DNA of 64,000 bases from Proteiniphilum propionicum (GCF_022267555.1 NZ_CP073586.1:1975501-2039500); one strand, 5' to 3'. Shown: positions 9,149 to 19,771, numbered from the stretch's first letter. The notes: a model not told the origin generated them from the sequence alone. Made by a program: numbers and translations.

Positions 9149-9273
9149 GTTTAACTAAAGTTTGTTCCTACGTTTGAAATTTTATTTATAGGCCGAAATA
9201 GACTATTTCTCAAAACAACATAATCCGAGTAGATTTGTCTTCTTTTTGTTTTGTTAGATGAAATAGTTGTTGA

Positions 9274-9684
9274 TTAATCTGTTTTTTTTATCGTAAATTT
9301 AAAAGAGTCTGCCATTTTGTTTCTTAACATGTACAGTGCTATGTAATAGGGAACTAAAGCGAGTATGGAGCTTATAGCTGCCTCCGTATCGCTGAAATTC
9401 CATACCGATATGGTAAAGACAAGCATTGTGACAAGGACAACAAGGGGGAGTAGGAATGCCCATAAAACAGCTTTATATCCCATGGAAACCTTCCCTTGAA
9501 TAATCACCCGCTCATTCTCCCGGAAACTTCCGGTATAATCAAAAACATCTATCAGTTTTTCTTTTGAATCGGCTGCCATACATGCACCTTTGGCGTGGCA
9601 CGCATTACAGGCCGACTGTTGCAATATACGAACTGATATATGATTGCCGATGATCTTATCAATTATTCCCTCGTGCTCGATCAT
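9274..9684 (-). CDS. rseC: RseC/MucC-like positive regulator family protein
   Basis: 136 residues with an N-terminal Cys motif ACNACHAKGAC (C26, C29, C35) and two transmembrane helices (about 70-90 and 98-120), the architecture of RseC/MucC proteins. Members occur in SoxR-reducing and sigma-E systems and very often stand at the head of rnf operons in Bacteroidetes. Here it is the first gene of the rnf operon, 125 bp before rnfB. A role in redox sensing or assembly of Rnf is inferred from position only. Confidence 0.85.
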   Translation of the reverse strand: MIEHEGIIDKIIGNHISVRILQQSACNACHAKGACMAADSKEKLIDVFDYTGSFRENERVIIQGKVSMGYKAVLWAFLLPLVVLVTMLVFTISVWNFSDTEAAISSILALVPYYIALYMLRNKMADSFKFTIKKTD

Positions 9685-9729
9685 GAAACAATGGTAAAAT
9701 GAGTCTTCTTCTTGAATTCAATCCGTGTG

Positions 9730-9737
9730 CAAAGTTA
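9730..9737 (-). promoter_or_regulatory. -7 element of the rnf operon promoter
   Basis: Reading on the minus strand, TAACTTTG matches the Bacteroidetes -7 consensus TAnnTTTG, 46 bp before the RseC-like start codon. No clear TTTG stands at -33. It is the only good match in the 253-bp gap between this operon and aconitase. Confidence 0.45.
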
Positions 9738-9856
9738 CGGATTATTTTTGTTAATAGTAAAAGTTTTTTGAACTTACTCAACTGTTATGATGTTGGTAAA
9801 TGATAAATGCTTTAGATGAAATAAGTTTATCAACTTCATCCGAACATTTATTGAAG

Positions 9857-9934
9857 TATATTTGTTGAAAAGTCTATCACAGAATATTTCATTCACAACA
9901 TATATAATACTCATCAACTATAATACTCATCAAC
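9857..9934 (+). promoter_or_regulatory. Aconitase promoter -7 element and tandem-repeat leader
   Basis: TATATTTG at 9857-9864 matches TAnnTTTG. Between it and the aconitase start, a perfect 16-bp tandem duplication (TATAATACTCATCAAC at 9903-9918 and 9919-9934) ends 3 bp before the ATG. It therefore lies in the untranslated leader where ribosomes would load. Confidence 0.5.
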
Positions 9935-9937
9935 AGT

Positions 9938-12211
9938 ATGATTTTCGATATCGATATGATTCGTGAGGTTTATGAAGATCTCCCAGCAAAAATTAAACAG
10001 GTAAAAGAGATTTTACAACGTCCTTTGACTTATACTGAAAAAATTCTTTTTTCCCATCTCTCGCCAGGTGTTCAGGTTAAAAATTACAAGCGTGCCACCG
10101 ACTATGTAGATTTTGCACCCGATCGTGTGGCCATGCAGGATGCTACCGCACAGATGGCCCTTCTGCAACTGATGAACTCCGGTCGTACAAGCGTGGCTGT
10201 ACCTTCCACAGTGCACTGTGATCATCTGATCCAGGCATATCAGAATGCCACAACAGATCTGGAGACTGCAAAAGTTACCAATAAAGAGGTATATGAATTT
10301 CTGAAGGATGTTTCCAATAAATACGGCATCGGATTCTGGAAACCAGGTGCAGGCATTATACATCAGGTAGTCTTTGAAAACTATGCTTTTCCCGGCGGGA
10401 TGATGATTGGTACCGACTCTCATACGCCCAATGCCGGTGGCCTGGGCATGATTGCAATTGGTGTTGGTGGTGCCGATGCCGTGGATGTTATGGCCGGACT
10501 GCCATGGGAGCTGAAAATGCCAAAGCTTATCGGGGTAAAACTTACCGGAAAGCTGTCGGGATGGAGCGCCCCAAAGGATGTTATCCTGAAACTGGCCGGT
10601 ATCCTTACTGTTAAAGGTGGTACAAACGCCGTTATTGAATATTTCGGCGAAGGGGCTGAGACACTCCCGGCAACAGGAAAAGGCACTATTTGCAACATGG
10701 GTGCCGAAGTGGGGGCTACTACTTCAATCTTCCCTTTCGATGAAAAATCTGCGATATACCTTGAGAGTACCGGCAGAAAGGATTTGGCCGATGCTGCACG
10801 CGGGCTGATGGAATATCTGCAGCCTGATCCCGAAGTTGTAGCTAATCCCGAAAAATATTATGATCAGCTTATCAAAATAGATCTCTCTGAGTTAGAGCCA
10901 CATATTAACGGGCCTTTTACGCCTGATGCAGCTTATACTATTTCTGAATTCGGCGATGCGGTAAGGACGAATAACTATCCCCGGAGAATGGAGGTGGGAT
11001 TGATAGGGTCATGCACAAATTCATCGTACGAAGATCTTACACGGGCAGCCTCCATAGTGAACCAGGCACGTGAAGATGGTGTGCCGGTGAAAGCGCGTTT
11101 TCTGATCAATCCCGGTTCGGAGCAGATTCGTTATACAGCCGAACGCGACGGTATTCTAAAGATATTTGAGGATGCGGGAGCTACTGTTATTGCCAATGCT
11201 TGTGGCCCCTGTATTGGCCAGTGGAAACGTGACGATGTAGCCGATAACCGTGTGAACTCAATAGTTACATCTTTCAACCGAAATTTTGCCAGGCGCAACG
11301 ATGGAAATCCCAACACACATGCTTTTGTTGCATCCCCTGAGCTGGTGGCAGCTCTTACTATTGCCGGCGACCTCTGCTTTAACCCTTTGACCGATACTCT
11401 CACCAACGAAAAGGGAGAACAGGTAAAGCTCTCCGAACCTGTCGGTATTGAGCTCCCTCCCCGAGGTTACGAAGTGAAGGATACAGGCTACGTGGCACCA
11501 TTGGGTGAAGGGAAGAGTGTTGTGATTACCATCGATCCAGATTCGAAAAGGCTCCAAAAACTGGAACCATTCTCCGTATGGGACGGAGAGGACTATACTG
11601 AACTGTCCCTTCTTATCAAAGTAAAAGGAAAATGTACAACCGACCATATATCAATGGCGGGGCCATGGCTCCGTTTCCGTGGGCACCTTGATAATATATC
11701 CGACAATATGCTCATTGGTGCGGTAAATGCTTTCAACGACAGAACAAATGCCGTACTCAATCCTGAGACACTTGAATATACTCCAGTACCTAAGCTGGCA
11801 CGCATGTTTAAGTCGAAGAGCCTGGGCTCTATAGTAGTTGCAGAGGAGAATTACGGCGAAGGGTCGAGCAGGGAGCATGCCGCCATGGAACCGCGTCATC
11901 TGAATGTGAAAGTGATTTTGGTTAAATCTTTCGCCCGGATTCATGAAACTAACCTGAAAAAACAGGGAATGCTGGCACTTACATTTGTAAATAAGGATGA
12001 TTATATAAAGGTGCAGGAGAGAGACAAAATAAGTGTTAAGGGATTGAAAGAGTTTGCTCCTGGCAAAAATATGATGATAGAGTTGCTGCATGCAGATGGG
12101 ACAAAAGACAACTTTGAAGCATCACATACATATAATAAGCAGCAGATTGAGTGGTTTAAAGCCGGAAGCGCATTAAATGCAATGAGAAGGAATAACAACC
12201 TTGAGATATGA
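9938..12211 (+). CDS. acn: Aconitate hydratase, mitochondrial type
   Basis: Isomerises citrate to isocitrate in the cytoplasm. 757 residues, the length of the mitochondrial-type aconitases common in Bacteroidetes. The three 4Fe-4S ligands are visible as C359 ([10 protein letters not shown]), C422 and C425 ([10 protein letters not shown]). [19 protein letters not shown] and the swivel-domain motif [12 protein letters not shown] are also present. First gene of a co-oriented set acn, gltA, icd (gaps of 83 and 4 bp) that makes 2-oxoglutarate from oxaloacetate and acetyl-CoA. Confidence 0.97.
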   Translation: MIFDIDMIREVYEDLPAKIKQVKEILQRPLTYTEKILFSHLSPGVQVKNYKRATDYVDFAPDRVAMQDATAQMALLQLMNSGRTSVAVPSTVHCDHLIQAYQNATTDLETAKVTNKEVYEFLKDVSNKYGIGFWKPGAGIIHQVVFENYAFPGGMMIGTDSHTPNAGGLGMIAIGVGGADAVDVMAGLPWELKMPKLIGVKLTGKLSGWSAPKDVILKLAGILTVKGGTNAVIEYFGEGAETLPATGKGTICNMGAEVGATTSIFPFDEKSAIYLESTGRKDLADAARGLMEYLQPDPEVVANPEKYYDQLIKIDLSELEPHINGPFTPDAAYTISEFGDAVRTNNYPRRMEVGLIGSCTNSSYEDLTRAASIVNQAREDGVPVKARFLINPGSEQIRYTAERDGILKIFEDAGATVIANACGPCIGQWKRDDVADNRVNSIVTSFNRNFARRNDGNPNTHAFVASPELVAALTIAGDLCFNPLTDTLTNEKGEQVKLSEPVGIELPPRGYEVKDTGYVAPLGEGKSVVITIDPDSKRLQKLEPFSVWDGEDYTELSLLIKVKGKCTTDHISMAGPWLRFRGHLDNISDNMLIGAVNAFNDRTNAVLNPETLEYTPVPKLARMFKSKSLGSIVVAEENYGEGSSREHAAMEPRHLNVKVILVKSFARIHETNLKKQGMLALTFVNKDDYIKVQERDKISVKGLKEFAPGKNMMIELLHADGTKDNFEASHTYNKQQIEWFKAGSALNAMRRNNNLEI

Positions 12212-12294
12212 TGGAAGAGATAAAGTTAGATTTTAATAGTAAAGAGAATGGATTAAATAAAAAACTGACAAATTAACAAATAGAATTTTCAAAA

Positions 12295-13650
12295 ATGACA
12301 AACGAGCTATTAACCAAAACTTTATCAGATTCCATTGCTTTTACAAGCAATATTGATAAAGAACTTTTCACCAAGATGGGTGTGAAAAGAGGGCTTCGTA
12401 ATGAGGACCATTCCGGTGTACTTGCAGGGCTTACCCGTATTGGTGACGTGGTGGGCTATGAGCGTCTGGAAGATGGTACCCTGAAGCCAGTTCCCGGAAA
12501 ACTGTTTTACCGGGGCATGGATGTGGAAGAGCTGGTAAAGGGTATTCAGTTAGAAAACAGGTTGGGTTTTGAAGAAACAGCTTTTCTTCTGCTTTCGGGC
12601 AGGTTGCCAAACAGAGAGGAGCTGGAAGCAGCAAACAGTTTAATTGCTCAAACGATGCCTCTTAATCACACGGCTACCATGAATATCCTTTCATTAAAAG
12701 GGAAGAATATTATGAATATTCTGGCACGAAGTGTTCTTGAGCTGTACGCATATGATGAAAATCCTGATGATATCTCTCCCGATAACCTTATCAGGCAGTC
12801 TGTAAATCTTATTGCTAAGTTTCCAACAATAATTGCTTATGCCTATCAGGTTCTCCGGCATGACCGTATGGGGCGCTCGTTGCATATTCGTCACCCTTAC
12901 GAGGATCGCTCGGTTGCAGAGAACTTCCTATTTATGATGAAAGGGCGCAATAATTATACCGAACTTGATATAAAGATCCTTGATCTGGCGCTGATACTTC
13001 ATGCAGAACATGGCGGAGGTAATAACTCCACCTTTTCCGTCCGGGTAACCAGTTCAACCGAAACCGATACCTATTCAGCTATTGCGGCAGGTATAGGTTC
13101 ATTGAAAGGTCCGCTACATGGAGGTGCAAACATTATGGTTCAGGGGATGCTTGAAGATATGAAGAGAAGTGTAAAAGACTGGAAAAATGTGAATCAGGTG
13201 GACGATTACCTTAACAAAATTCTCAGAAAAGAGGCATATGACCGTTCGGGGCTGATTTATGGAATTGGCCATGCAGTATATACTATCAGTGATCCACGTG
13301 CAGTAATTCTTAAAAAAATGGCTCGTGAACTGGCTAAAGAGAAGGGGAGGGAAGAGGAATTCGAATTTATGGAACTTATTGAAGAACGTGCCATTAAGGT
13401 GTTTTTAGATGCCAAAAAGCTCACAGCCAAAGCGAATACCTGCATCAACGTAGATTTCTATTCAGGCTTTGTGTATGATGCTATAGGATTGCCGTTTGAA
13501 GTGTTTACGCCTCTATTTGCCATGGCCCGCATAGTTGGGTGGTCTGCCCATCGTATCGAGGAGTTGAATTTCGCCAGTAAACGCCTGATACGCCCTGCAT
13601 ATAAAAATGTGCGGGAGAAACAGTCCTTTGTACCGATGAATGAAAGATAA
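12295..13650 (+). CDS. gltA: Citrate synthase
   Basis: Condenses oxaloacetate and acetyl-CoA to citrate. 451 residues. The catalytic residues fit H275 (GPLHGGAN), H326 (GIGHAVY) and D387 (NVDFYSG); [12 protein letters not shown] precedes the active site as in the citrate/2-methylcitrate synthase family. The N-terminal extension ending [20 protein letters not shown] is seen in the Bacteroidetes/Firmicutes branch. A 2-methylcitrate synthase is less likely given aconitase and isocitrate dehydrogenase on either side. Confidence 0.95.
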   Translation: MTNELLTKTLSDSIAFTSNIDKELFTKMGVKRGLRNEDHSGVLAGLTRIGDVVGYERLEDGTLKPVPGKLFYRGMDVEELVKGIQLENRLGFEETAFLLLSGRLPNREELEAANSLIAQTMPLNHTATMNILSLKGKNIMNILARSVLELYAYDENPDDISPDNLIRQSVNLIAKFPTIIAYAYQVLRHDRMGRSLHIRHPYEDRSVAENFLFMMKGRNNYTELDIKILDLALILHAEHGGGNNSTFSVRVTSSTETDTYSAIAAGIGSLKGPLHGGANIMVQGMLEDMKRSVKDWKNVNQVDDYLNKILRKEAYDRSGLIYGIGHAVYTISDPRAVILKKMARELAKEKGREEEFEFMELIEERAIKVFLDAKKLTAKANTCINVDFYSGFVYDAIGLPFEVFTPLFAMARIVGWSAHRIEELNFASKRLIRPAYKNVREKQSFVPMNER

Positions 13651-13654
13651 TAAA

Positions 13655-14887
13655 ATGCAAAAGATTAAAGTAAAGAATCCAATTGTAGAGCTTGATGGTG
13701 ATGAGATGACTCGCATCATCTGGTCGTTTATAAAAGAACAGTTGATTTTGCCATATATCGACCTGGATATAAGGTATTACGACCTGAGCATACAGAATCG
13801 TGATGCAACCGGTGACCTGGTAACGATAGAGGCAGCGGAAGCTATCAAAAAGTATAATGTGGGAATTAAATGTGCTACCATCACACCCGATGAAGCACGA
13901 GTAAAGGAGTTTGGCCTGAAGAAGATGTGGAAATCGCCCAACGGGACAATCCGGAATATTGTAGGTGGAACGGTTTTTCGAGAGCCAATTATCTGTAAAA
14001 ATATTCCGCGATATGTGCCCGGGTGGACAGAACCGATTATCATAGGGCGTCACGCCTTTGGAGATCAGTACCGTGCTACGGATACCGTCATTAAAGGTAA
14101 GGGTACGTTGCGAATGACTTTTACCGGCGAAAATGGAGAAACGCAAAGCTGGGAGGTATATAATTTCAGCGGCGACGGGGTGGCAATGGCCATGTATAAC
14201 ACCGATGAATCGATCTACGGGTTTGCCCGTTCATCATTCCGGATGGCACTTGCCAGAAATTATCCGCTCTACATGTCCACTAAAAACACTATTCTGAAAG
14301 CGTATGACGGGCGTTTCAAAGATATTTTTCAGGAAGTGTTTGAGAATGAATTCAGGGAAGAGTTTAAGAAAGCTGGTATCACTTATGAGCACCGGCTTAT
14401 AGATGATATGGTGGCATCGGCAATGAAGTGGAGTGGCGGCTTTGTGTGGGCATGCAAGAATTACGACGGTGATGTTCAGTCCGATACGGTTGCCCAGGGA
14501 TTCGGTTCACTGGGGATGATGTCGTCGGTGCTTATTACTCCAGACGGAAAAACCATTGAAGCTGAAGCGGCTCACGGGACCGTAACAAGGCACTATCGAC
14601 AGCATCAGCAGGGGAAAGAGACGAGCACCAACCCGATAGCATCAATATTTGCGTGGACGCGGGGATTGGCGCACCGGGGCAAGCTTGATGGCAACCAGCT
14701 GTTGACTGGCTTCTGTAATAAACTTGAGAAGGTGTGCATAGAGACCATTGAAGCAGGAGAGATGACAAAAGATCTGGCGCTACTGGCCTATGGCAGCGAT
14801 GCTTCGCGTGATACCTGGCTGACAACCCAGGAGTTTTTGAAAGCACTGAAACGGAATCTGGAGTTAAAGCTTGTAGAGAAGGATTAA
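13655..14887 (+). CDS. icd: Isocitrate dehydrogenase (NADP+), eukaryotic-type homodimer
   Basis: Oxidatively decarboxylates isocitrate to 2-oxoglutarate. 410 residues from the ATG at 13655, 4 bp after the gltA stop; an ATG at 13640 inside gltA would add five residues. Motifs are [17 protein letters not shown] (substrate-binding Arg and Asn), [32 protein letters not shown] (metal-binding Asp) and [11 protein letters not shown], whose Arg-His marks NADP+ preference. The sequence belongs to the eukaryotic-like type II family rather than the E. coli type. Confidence 0.95.
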   Translation: MQKIKVKNPIVELDGDEMTRIIWSFIKEQLILPYIDLDIRYYDLSIQNRDATGDLVTIEAAEAIKKYNVGIKCATITPDEARVKEFGLKKMWKSPNGTIRNIVGGTVFREPIICKNIPRYVPGWTEPIIIGRHAFGDQYRATDTVIKGKGTLRMTFTGENGETQSWEVYNFSGDGVAMAMYNTDESIYGFARSSFRMALARNYPLYMSTKNTILKAYDGRFKDIFQEVFENEFREEFKKAGITYEHRLIDDMVASAMKWSGGFVWACKNYDGDVQSDTVAQGFGSLGMMSSVLITPDGKTIEAEAAHGTVTRHYRQHQQGKETSTNPIASIFAWTRGLAHRGKLDGNQLLTGFCNKLEKVCIETIEAGEMTKDLALLAYGSDASRDTWLTTQEFLKALKRNLELKLVEKD

Positions 14888-14918
14888 AAAGAGAACAGTA
14901 ATCCGGATGGTACTATGT

Positions 14919-14950
14919 AAAAAATATGGGCAGTCCAAAAAGGGCTGCCC
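14919..14950 (-). terminator. Terminator between icd and the EF-G paralogue
   Basis: Nine-bp stem (GGGCAGTCC with GGGCTGCCC, one G-U) around an AAAAA loop, 14928-14950. On the minus strand it is followed by six T (14919-14924), so it ends the EF-G paralogue transcript. It may also serve icd, which converges from the other side. Confidence 0.7.
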
Positions 14951-14992
14951 TTAACAGTAGTATGTGAATGGCCTCAAAAATTGGTTTGAGGA

Positions 14993-17149
14993 TTACTCTT
15001 CTTTTTCCTGAGCTTCATATTCCTTCAAGAGTTTGTCCTGAATGTCGGACGGTACAAGCTCGTAGTTGGAAAATTTCATTGAGAAAGAGGCCCTCCCCCC
15101 GGTAATAGAGCTTAAGGATGTGGAATAGGTGCTCATCTCCTTAAGGGGTACTTTTGCTTTAAGCTTTTCAAAACCTTTCTCACTTTCCATACCCATGATC
15201 ATGGCGCGACGTCCCTGAAGGTCGCTCATCACATCACCCATATATTCACCCGGTACGGAAACCGACACATCATAAATTGGCTCAAGAATCTTTGGGCCTG
15301 CATTTTTAAATGCTGTACTGAATGCATTTCGCCCTGCAAGCATAAATGAGATTTCATTGGAGTCGACAGGGTGCATCTTTCCGTCGTACACAATCACACG
15401 TACGTCGCGGGCGTAAGACCCTGTGAGCGGGCCCTGTTCCATACGTCCCATTATTCCTTTAAGTATTGCAGGCAAGAAGCGGGAATCTATGGCGCCACCC
15501 ACAATGCTGTTCACGAAGACCAGTTTCCCGCCCCAGTCGAGTTCTATTACCTGGGTGTCACGATTCTGCACCTTGTACTCCTGTCCGTTAAACCTATATA
15601 CCTCAGGCATGGGCATTCCTTCTGAATAAGGCTCTACAATAAGGTGAACCTCTCCGAACTGGCCGGCTCCACCCGACTGCTTTTTGTGACGGTAGTCAGC
15701 TCGTGCAGCCTTTGTAATGGTTTCGCGGTAAGGAATCTTCGGTTCCATGAATTCCACTTCAATCTTATCGTTGTTTTCAAGTCTCCATTTCAAGGTTCTA
15801 AGATGAAATTCACCTTGTCCGGAAACAATTATCTGTTTCAACTCTTTGGAGTTCTCAACCAGCCAGGTTGGATCTTCTTCCTTCATGCGGGTGAGTGCCT
15901 CGCTGAGTTTTTCGGTGTTCGATTCATTTACTGCCTTTATAGCTCTGCGATAACGAGGTTCGGGGTATTTGATAAAATTGAATCTGTTTTCCGTGCCCTT
16001 TGCATTAAGCGTATTGCCTGTACGGACATCTTTTAGCTTGACTGCTGCACCAATGCTGCCAGCCTGCAACTCTTCCACTTTGGTGCGGATCTGTCCCGCA
16101 ACTGTGTAAATTTGAGCCAAGCGCTCTTTAGAGCCGCGGTCTGCATTTGTTAGATCGTCACCCTCTTTCACTGACCCGGACATTACTTTAAAATAGGATA
16201 CCTCTCCAATATGCGGCTCAACAGTTGTCTTAAAGAAGAAGAGGCTCTCGGATGCCGATGCATCGGGTTTTACCTCATCTCCTTCGCTGTTAACTGGTGC
16301 TGGTACGTCGGCTGGCGAAGGAGCAACCATATTAAGGAAGTTCATGATGCGATGTACAGCCATGTTTTTTTCGGCGGATGCACAGAACAGAGGGAAGAGT
16401 GAGTGGCTGAGCATGCCTTTCTGAATGCCGTCGCGCATCTCCTCTTCAGTTAGTGTGCCCTGGTCGAAGTATTTTTCCATAAGCCCTTCATCATTTTCAG
16501 CTGCAGCCTCAAGCAAAGCCTGATAATATTCGTCGGCTTTTTTCTTTTCACTTTCGGGGATATCAAGCACTTCAGGAGCTGTAGCTCCGGGTTCCCATTT
16601 ATATAGTTTCTGTTTCAGTACATCCACAATCCCGTTGAAAGTATTGCCGCTGCCAACAGGATACTGTACAGGTACTATCTTGCTGCCGTACAGATCTTTT
16701 AAACTTGAAAGGGTATTATCATAATCGGCCTTTTCATGATCCATCTGATTAACTAACAACACGATTGGCTTTCTTAATTCGTCAACATAGCGGAACTGAT
16801 TGATGGTACCCACCTCTACACCGCTGGTTGCGTCAATAAGCATAAGCGCCATATCGGTTACATTGAGTGCGGAAACAACTCCTCCTACAAAATCATCTGA
16901 GCCGGGACAGTCGATGAAATTCATCATCTTATCTTTCCATTCGTATGAAAGCAGAGTGGAGAAAACCGAGTACCCATAATCTTTTTCCACAGGGAAATAG
17001 TCGCTCACGGTGTTTTTTCCATCAATGGTGCCGCGTCGTTTTATAAGACCACACTCGAAGAGCATGGCTTCTGCGAGAGTGGTCTTACCCGAGCCTGAAT
17101 TGCCAATAAGGGCAATGTTTTTAATTTCGTTAGTCTTGTAAACTTTCAT
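14993..17149 (-). CDS. EF-G paralogue (translation-factor GTPase family) with altered G motifs
   Basis: 718 residues with the whole EF-G domain order (G domain 1-280, then domains II-V), but divergent G motifs. The P-loop is intact (GNSGSGKT, 16-23). Switch I lacks the usual RGITI. G3 reads DCPGS (80-84) where translating EF-G has DTPGH, so the catalytic His is Ser84. G4 reads NQMD (134-137) instead of NKMD. EF-G-like paralogues of this sort occur next to a canonical fusA. In Bacteroides an EF-G2 without GTPase activity that supports translation in poor nutrients has been described; equivalence here is inference. Monocistronic, with its own terminator and a leader containing inverted repeats. 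Confidence 0.88.
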   Translation of the reverse strand: MKVYKTNEIKNIALIGNSGSGKTTLAEAMLFECGLIKRRGTIDGKNTVSDYFPVEKDYGYSVFSTLLSYEWKDKMMNFIDCPGSDDFVGGVVSALNVTDMALMLIDATSGVEVGTINQFRYVDELRKPIVLLVNQMDHEKADYDNTLSSLKDLYGSKIVPVQYPVGSGNTFNGIVDVLKQKLYKWEPGATAPEVLDIPESEKKKADEYYQALLEAAAENDEGLMEKYFDQGTLTEEEMRDGIQKGMLSHSLFPLFCASAEKNMAVHRIMNFLNMVAPSPADVPAPVNSEGDEVKPDASASESLFFFKTTVEPHIGEVSYFKVMSGSVKEGDDLTNADRGSKERLAQIYTVAGQIRTKVEELQAGSIGAAVKLKDVRTGNTLNAKGTENRFNFIKYPEPRYRRAIKAVNESNTEKLSEALTRMKEEDPTWLVENSKELKQIIVSGQGEFHLRTLKWRLENNDKIEVEFMEPKIPYRETITKAARADYRHKKQSGGAGQFGEVHLIVEPYSEGMPMPEVYRFNGQEYKVQNRDTQVIELDWGGKLVFVNSIVGGAIDSRFLPAILKGIMGRMEQGPLTGSYARDVRVIVYDGKMHPVDSNEISFMLAGRNAFSTAFKNAGPKILEPIYDVSVSVPGEYMGDVMSDLQGRRAMIMGMESEKGFEKLKAKVPLKEMSTYSTSLSSITGGRASFSMKFSNYELVPSDIQDKLLKEYEAQEKEE

Positions 17150-17581
17150 GATAAGAAAATATTAATATAAATAGTTATTTTCGTATGAAAAAAGACTTTG
17201 CGATCCTACATTGGGCCGCAAAGTCGTGCTTTTGTCAATTGCGCTGCAATTTATAAAAAACGTATGATAAAGAAAAATGTTGCGATTATGTTATAAAACA
17301 TATATTTTTAATATACCTTTTGATGCTTGAAAAACAGTTGATTATTTTTTAAAATAGGGATAGACAGCCTGGCAAAATTCAGGTTGTTATTGGGGATTAA
17401 AGAACGTAAAGACAGTTTAAAAAATATTTAATTTGCACAATATGTTGTTTCCCGTGCAAAAAGCAGAATATTTTTTGTACTTTTGATCTTCAGAAATTGC
17501 ACTCTCGTGTTAAAATTACCCTATTTCTTTCAATTAGTTTTTTTTAGGGTTATCATCATTTAAACTGGAAAACAGATATAT
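17150..17581. promoter_or_regulatory. Divergent control region between the EF-G paralogue and oadG
   Basis: 432-bp AT-rich gap without a convincing gene. For oadG, TACTTTTG (17478-17485, plus strand) fits the -7 consensus. On the EF-G side there are two perfect inverted repeats: GACTTTGCG/CGCAAAGTC (17194-17202 and 17217-17225, 14 bp apart) and AATTGC/GCAATT (17237-17242 and 17246-17251, 3 bp apart). They lie 45-102 bp before the EF-G start and could be operator sites or a structured 5' leader. Confidence 0.5.
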
Positions 17582-17836
17582 ATGGAAAATTTAAACTCGG
17601 CATTAGGCCTTTTAGTCGTGGGAATGGTTACTGTTTTAATTATACTTAGCCTGGTGGTTGTAATAGGCAATTTGGTAATTATGCTCACCAACCGGTTTAT
17701 CACGGTGTCAGACAACAACGCAGATGGGAAGAGTGCCGGTAAGAAAGCTCATTCCAAAAAGTTAGCCGCGATTGTTGCTGCTGTGGATGTGGTGACAAAG
17801 GGTAAGGGAAAAGTTGATTCAATAGAAAAAAAATAA
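17582..17836 (+). CDS. oadG: Na+-pumping decarboxylase gamma subunit OadG
   Basis: 84 residues: one long N-terminal transmembrane helix (about 8-36), then a short polar tail ending in Lys-rich sequence. This is the layout of OadG, which anchors the alpha subunit to beta. Short, weakly conserved protein; the call rests on its topology and its place directly before oadA and oadB. 18 bp before oadA. Confidence 0.88.
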   Translation: MENLNSALGLLVVGMVTVLIILSLVVVIGNLVIMLTNRFITVSDNNADGKSAGKKAHSKKLAAIVAAVDVVTKGKGKVDSIEKK

Positions 17837-17854
17837 ATCTAAAATATATTATAC

Positions 17855-19768
17855 ATGAGAAAAGAGATTAAATTCAGTCTTTTGTACAGAGACATGTGGC
17901 AATCTTCAGGTAAGTATGTACCCACGGTGGAACAGCTTACAGAGGTTGCTCCCGCAATAATAGATATGGGTTGCTTTGCACGGGTTGAGACAAACGGTGG
18001 TGGGTTTGAACAGATAAACCTGCTGTTTGGTGAAAATCCTAACAAGGCTGTCCGGGAGTGGACGCAACCCTTTAACGATGCGGGTATTCAGACACATATG
18101 CTTGAAAGGGGACTGAATGGTATTCGTATGAACCCGGTACCTGCCGATGTTCGCAGGATGATGTTCAAGGTGAAGAAAAAACAGGGTACCGATATAGCAC
18201 GTTCGTTTGACGGGTTGAATGATCCGCGTAACCTTGAGAACTCAATTAAATTTGCCAAAGAGGCGGGAATGATTTCACAGGCTGCACTCAGCCTTACCGT
18301 ATCGCCTGTTCACACAGTTGATTATTACACAAACCTGGCAGATACACTTGTAGAAATGGGTGCAGATGAGATCTGTATCAAGGACATGGCGGGTATAGGC
18401 CGTCCGGCAACTATTGGCAAGATCATAAAAAATATCAAGAAAAGACATTCCGCTATTCCTATTCAATACCATGGTCATGCAGGCCCGGGTTTTCAGATGG
18501 CTTCAATTCTGGAGTCGGCTTATGCAGGTGCAGAGTATATAGATGTGGCCATGGAGCCTTTGTCTTGGGGTACGGGACATGCCGATCTGCTGGCTGTACA
18601 GGCAATGCTGAAGGATGCAGGTTTCAACGTGCCGGAAATCAACATGAAAGCTTATATGAAAGTACGATCGCTCACTCAAAAATATATCGATGATTTCCTT
18701 GGATATTATATTAATCCGAAAAACAGGTTGATGAACTCTTTGCTTATAGGCCCGGGGTTACCAGGCGGAATGATGGGAAGCCTTATGTCAGACCTGGAAA
18801 ACAACCTGGCTTCACTGAACAGATGGAAAGCCAAAAACGGACAACCTGAACTTACACAGGACGACCTACTGGTCAAGCTCTTTGAAGAGGTGACATATGT
18901 ATGGCCCAAGGTTGGTTATCCCCCTTTGGTTACACCTTTCAGCCAGTATGTCAAGAACCTGGCGCTTATGAACGTTCTGCAACTTGAGAAAGGGAAAGAG
19001 CGCTGGTCGATGATTGCAGACAATATATGGGACATGATTTTAGGAAAGTCGGGTAAGCTTACCGGCGAATTGGCTCCCGAGATAACGGAGATGGCAAAAC
19101 AGCAAGGTTTTGAGTTTTATTCAGGCAATCCTCAGGAGCTCTATCCCGATCAGCTGGATGAGTTCCGCGCAGAGATGAAGAAAAATAATTGGGAGTTGGG
19201 CCGGGACGAAGAAGAGTTGTTTGAGCTGGCTATGCATCCCGAACAATACAGAGCCTACAAATCGGGTGAGGCAAAGAGATCTTTTGAAGCTGATCTGGCA
19301 AAAAGAAAAGCAGAAAAAGAGTCATCGTTAAACCAGGTTCCGCAGTCAATTACGGAAGCAGCCAATGGAAGCGGTTTCCAGCCAAGAACCCTTGTAATAA
19401 ACATTGATGATGAAGAGTATGTTGTTAATATCTCCTATCCTGAATCTACCAATGGTATGTCTCAGCCGCAGCCTTCAAACGCAGCAACTCCTGCAAAGCA
19501 GGCCCCCGCTGTTGATGTTGCGCTCGCAACGGGCAAGCTAAAAGAGGTGCTTTCACCGCTTGAAGGCAAATTCTTCCTGACGAAAGACTCTTCTGAAACT
19601 GCACTTAAGGTGGGTGATAGTGTTAAGGCTGGTGATATTATCGGTTATATTGAATCGATGAAAACCTATAATGCCGTTGCTTCTGAAGAGAATGGTAAGG
19701 TGACGGAGATATGTTTTGCCAATGGCGATTCAGTAGATGAAGATGATGTACTCATTAAAATACAGTAG
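17855..19768 (+). CDS. oadA: Oxaloacetate decarboxylase-type alpha subunit (carboxyltransferase plus biotin domain)
   Basis: 637 residues. The N-terminal HMGL-like carboxyltransferase barrel (1-290) has RDMWQ (12-16), the carbamoylated-Lys region CIKDMAG (K176) and the metal-binding pair H206/H208 (YHGHAG). The PYC_OADA domain follows (about 310-500). An Ala/Pro linker leads to a biotinyl domain whose motif is ESMKT (K603 biotinylated) rather than the usual EAMKM. It transfers the carboxyl group of a 2-oxo acid, probably oxaloacetate, to biotin. A pyruvate carboxylase B or transcarboxylase 5S role is possible on sequence alone, but gamma and beta subunits flank it. Confidence 0.9.
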   Translation: MRKEIKFSLLYRDMWQSSGKYVPTVEQLTEVAPAIIDMGCFARVETNGGGFEQINLLFGENPNKAVREWTQPFNDAGIQTHMLERGLNGIRMNPVPADVRRMMFKVKKKQGTDIARSFDGLNDPRNLENSIKFAKEAGMISQAALSLTVSPVHTVDYYTNLADTLVEMGADEICIKDMAGIGRPATIGKIIKNIKKRHSAIPIQYHGHAGPGFQMASILESAYAGAEYIDVAMEPLSWGTGHADLLAVQAMLKDAGFNVPEINMKAYMKVRSLTQKYIDDFLGYYINPKNRLMNSLLIGPGLPGGMMGSLMSDLENNLASLNRWKAKNGQPELTQDDLLVKLFEEVTYVWPKVGYPPLVTPFSQYVKNLALMNVLQLEKGKERWSMIADNIWDMILGKSGKLTGELAPEITEMAKQQGFEFYSGNPQELYPDQLDEFRAEMKKNNWELGRDEEELFELAMHPEQYRAYKSGEAKRSFEADLAKRKAEKESSLNQVPQSITEAANGSGFQPRTLVINIDDEEYVVNISYPESTNGMSQPQPSNAATPAKQAPAVDVALATGKLKEVLSPLEGKFFLTKDSSETALKVGDSVKAGDIIGYIESMKTYNAVASEENGKVTEICFANGDSVDEDDVLIKIQ

Positions 19769-19771
19769 GCG

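Noticed and set aside
13505-14146. 213-codon minus-strand frame over gltA/icd
   Set aside because: Antisense to two well-identified enzymes; no recognisable protein features.
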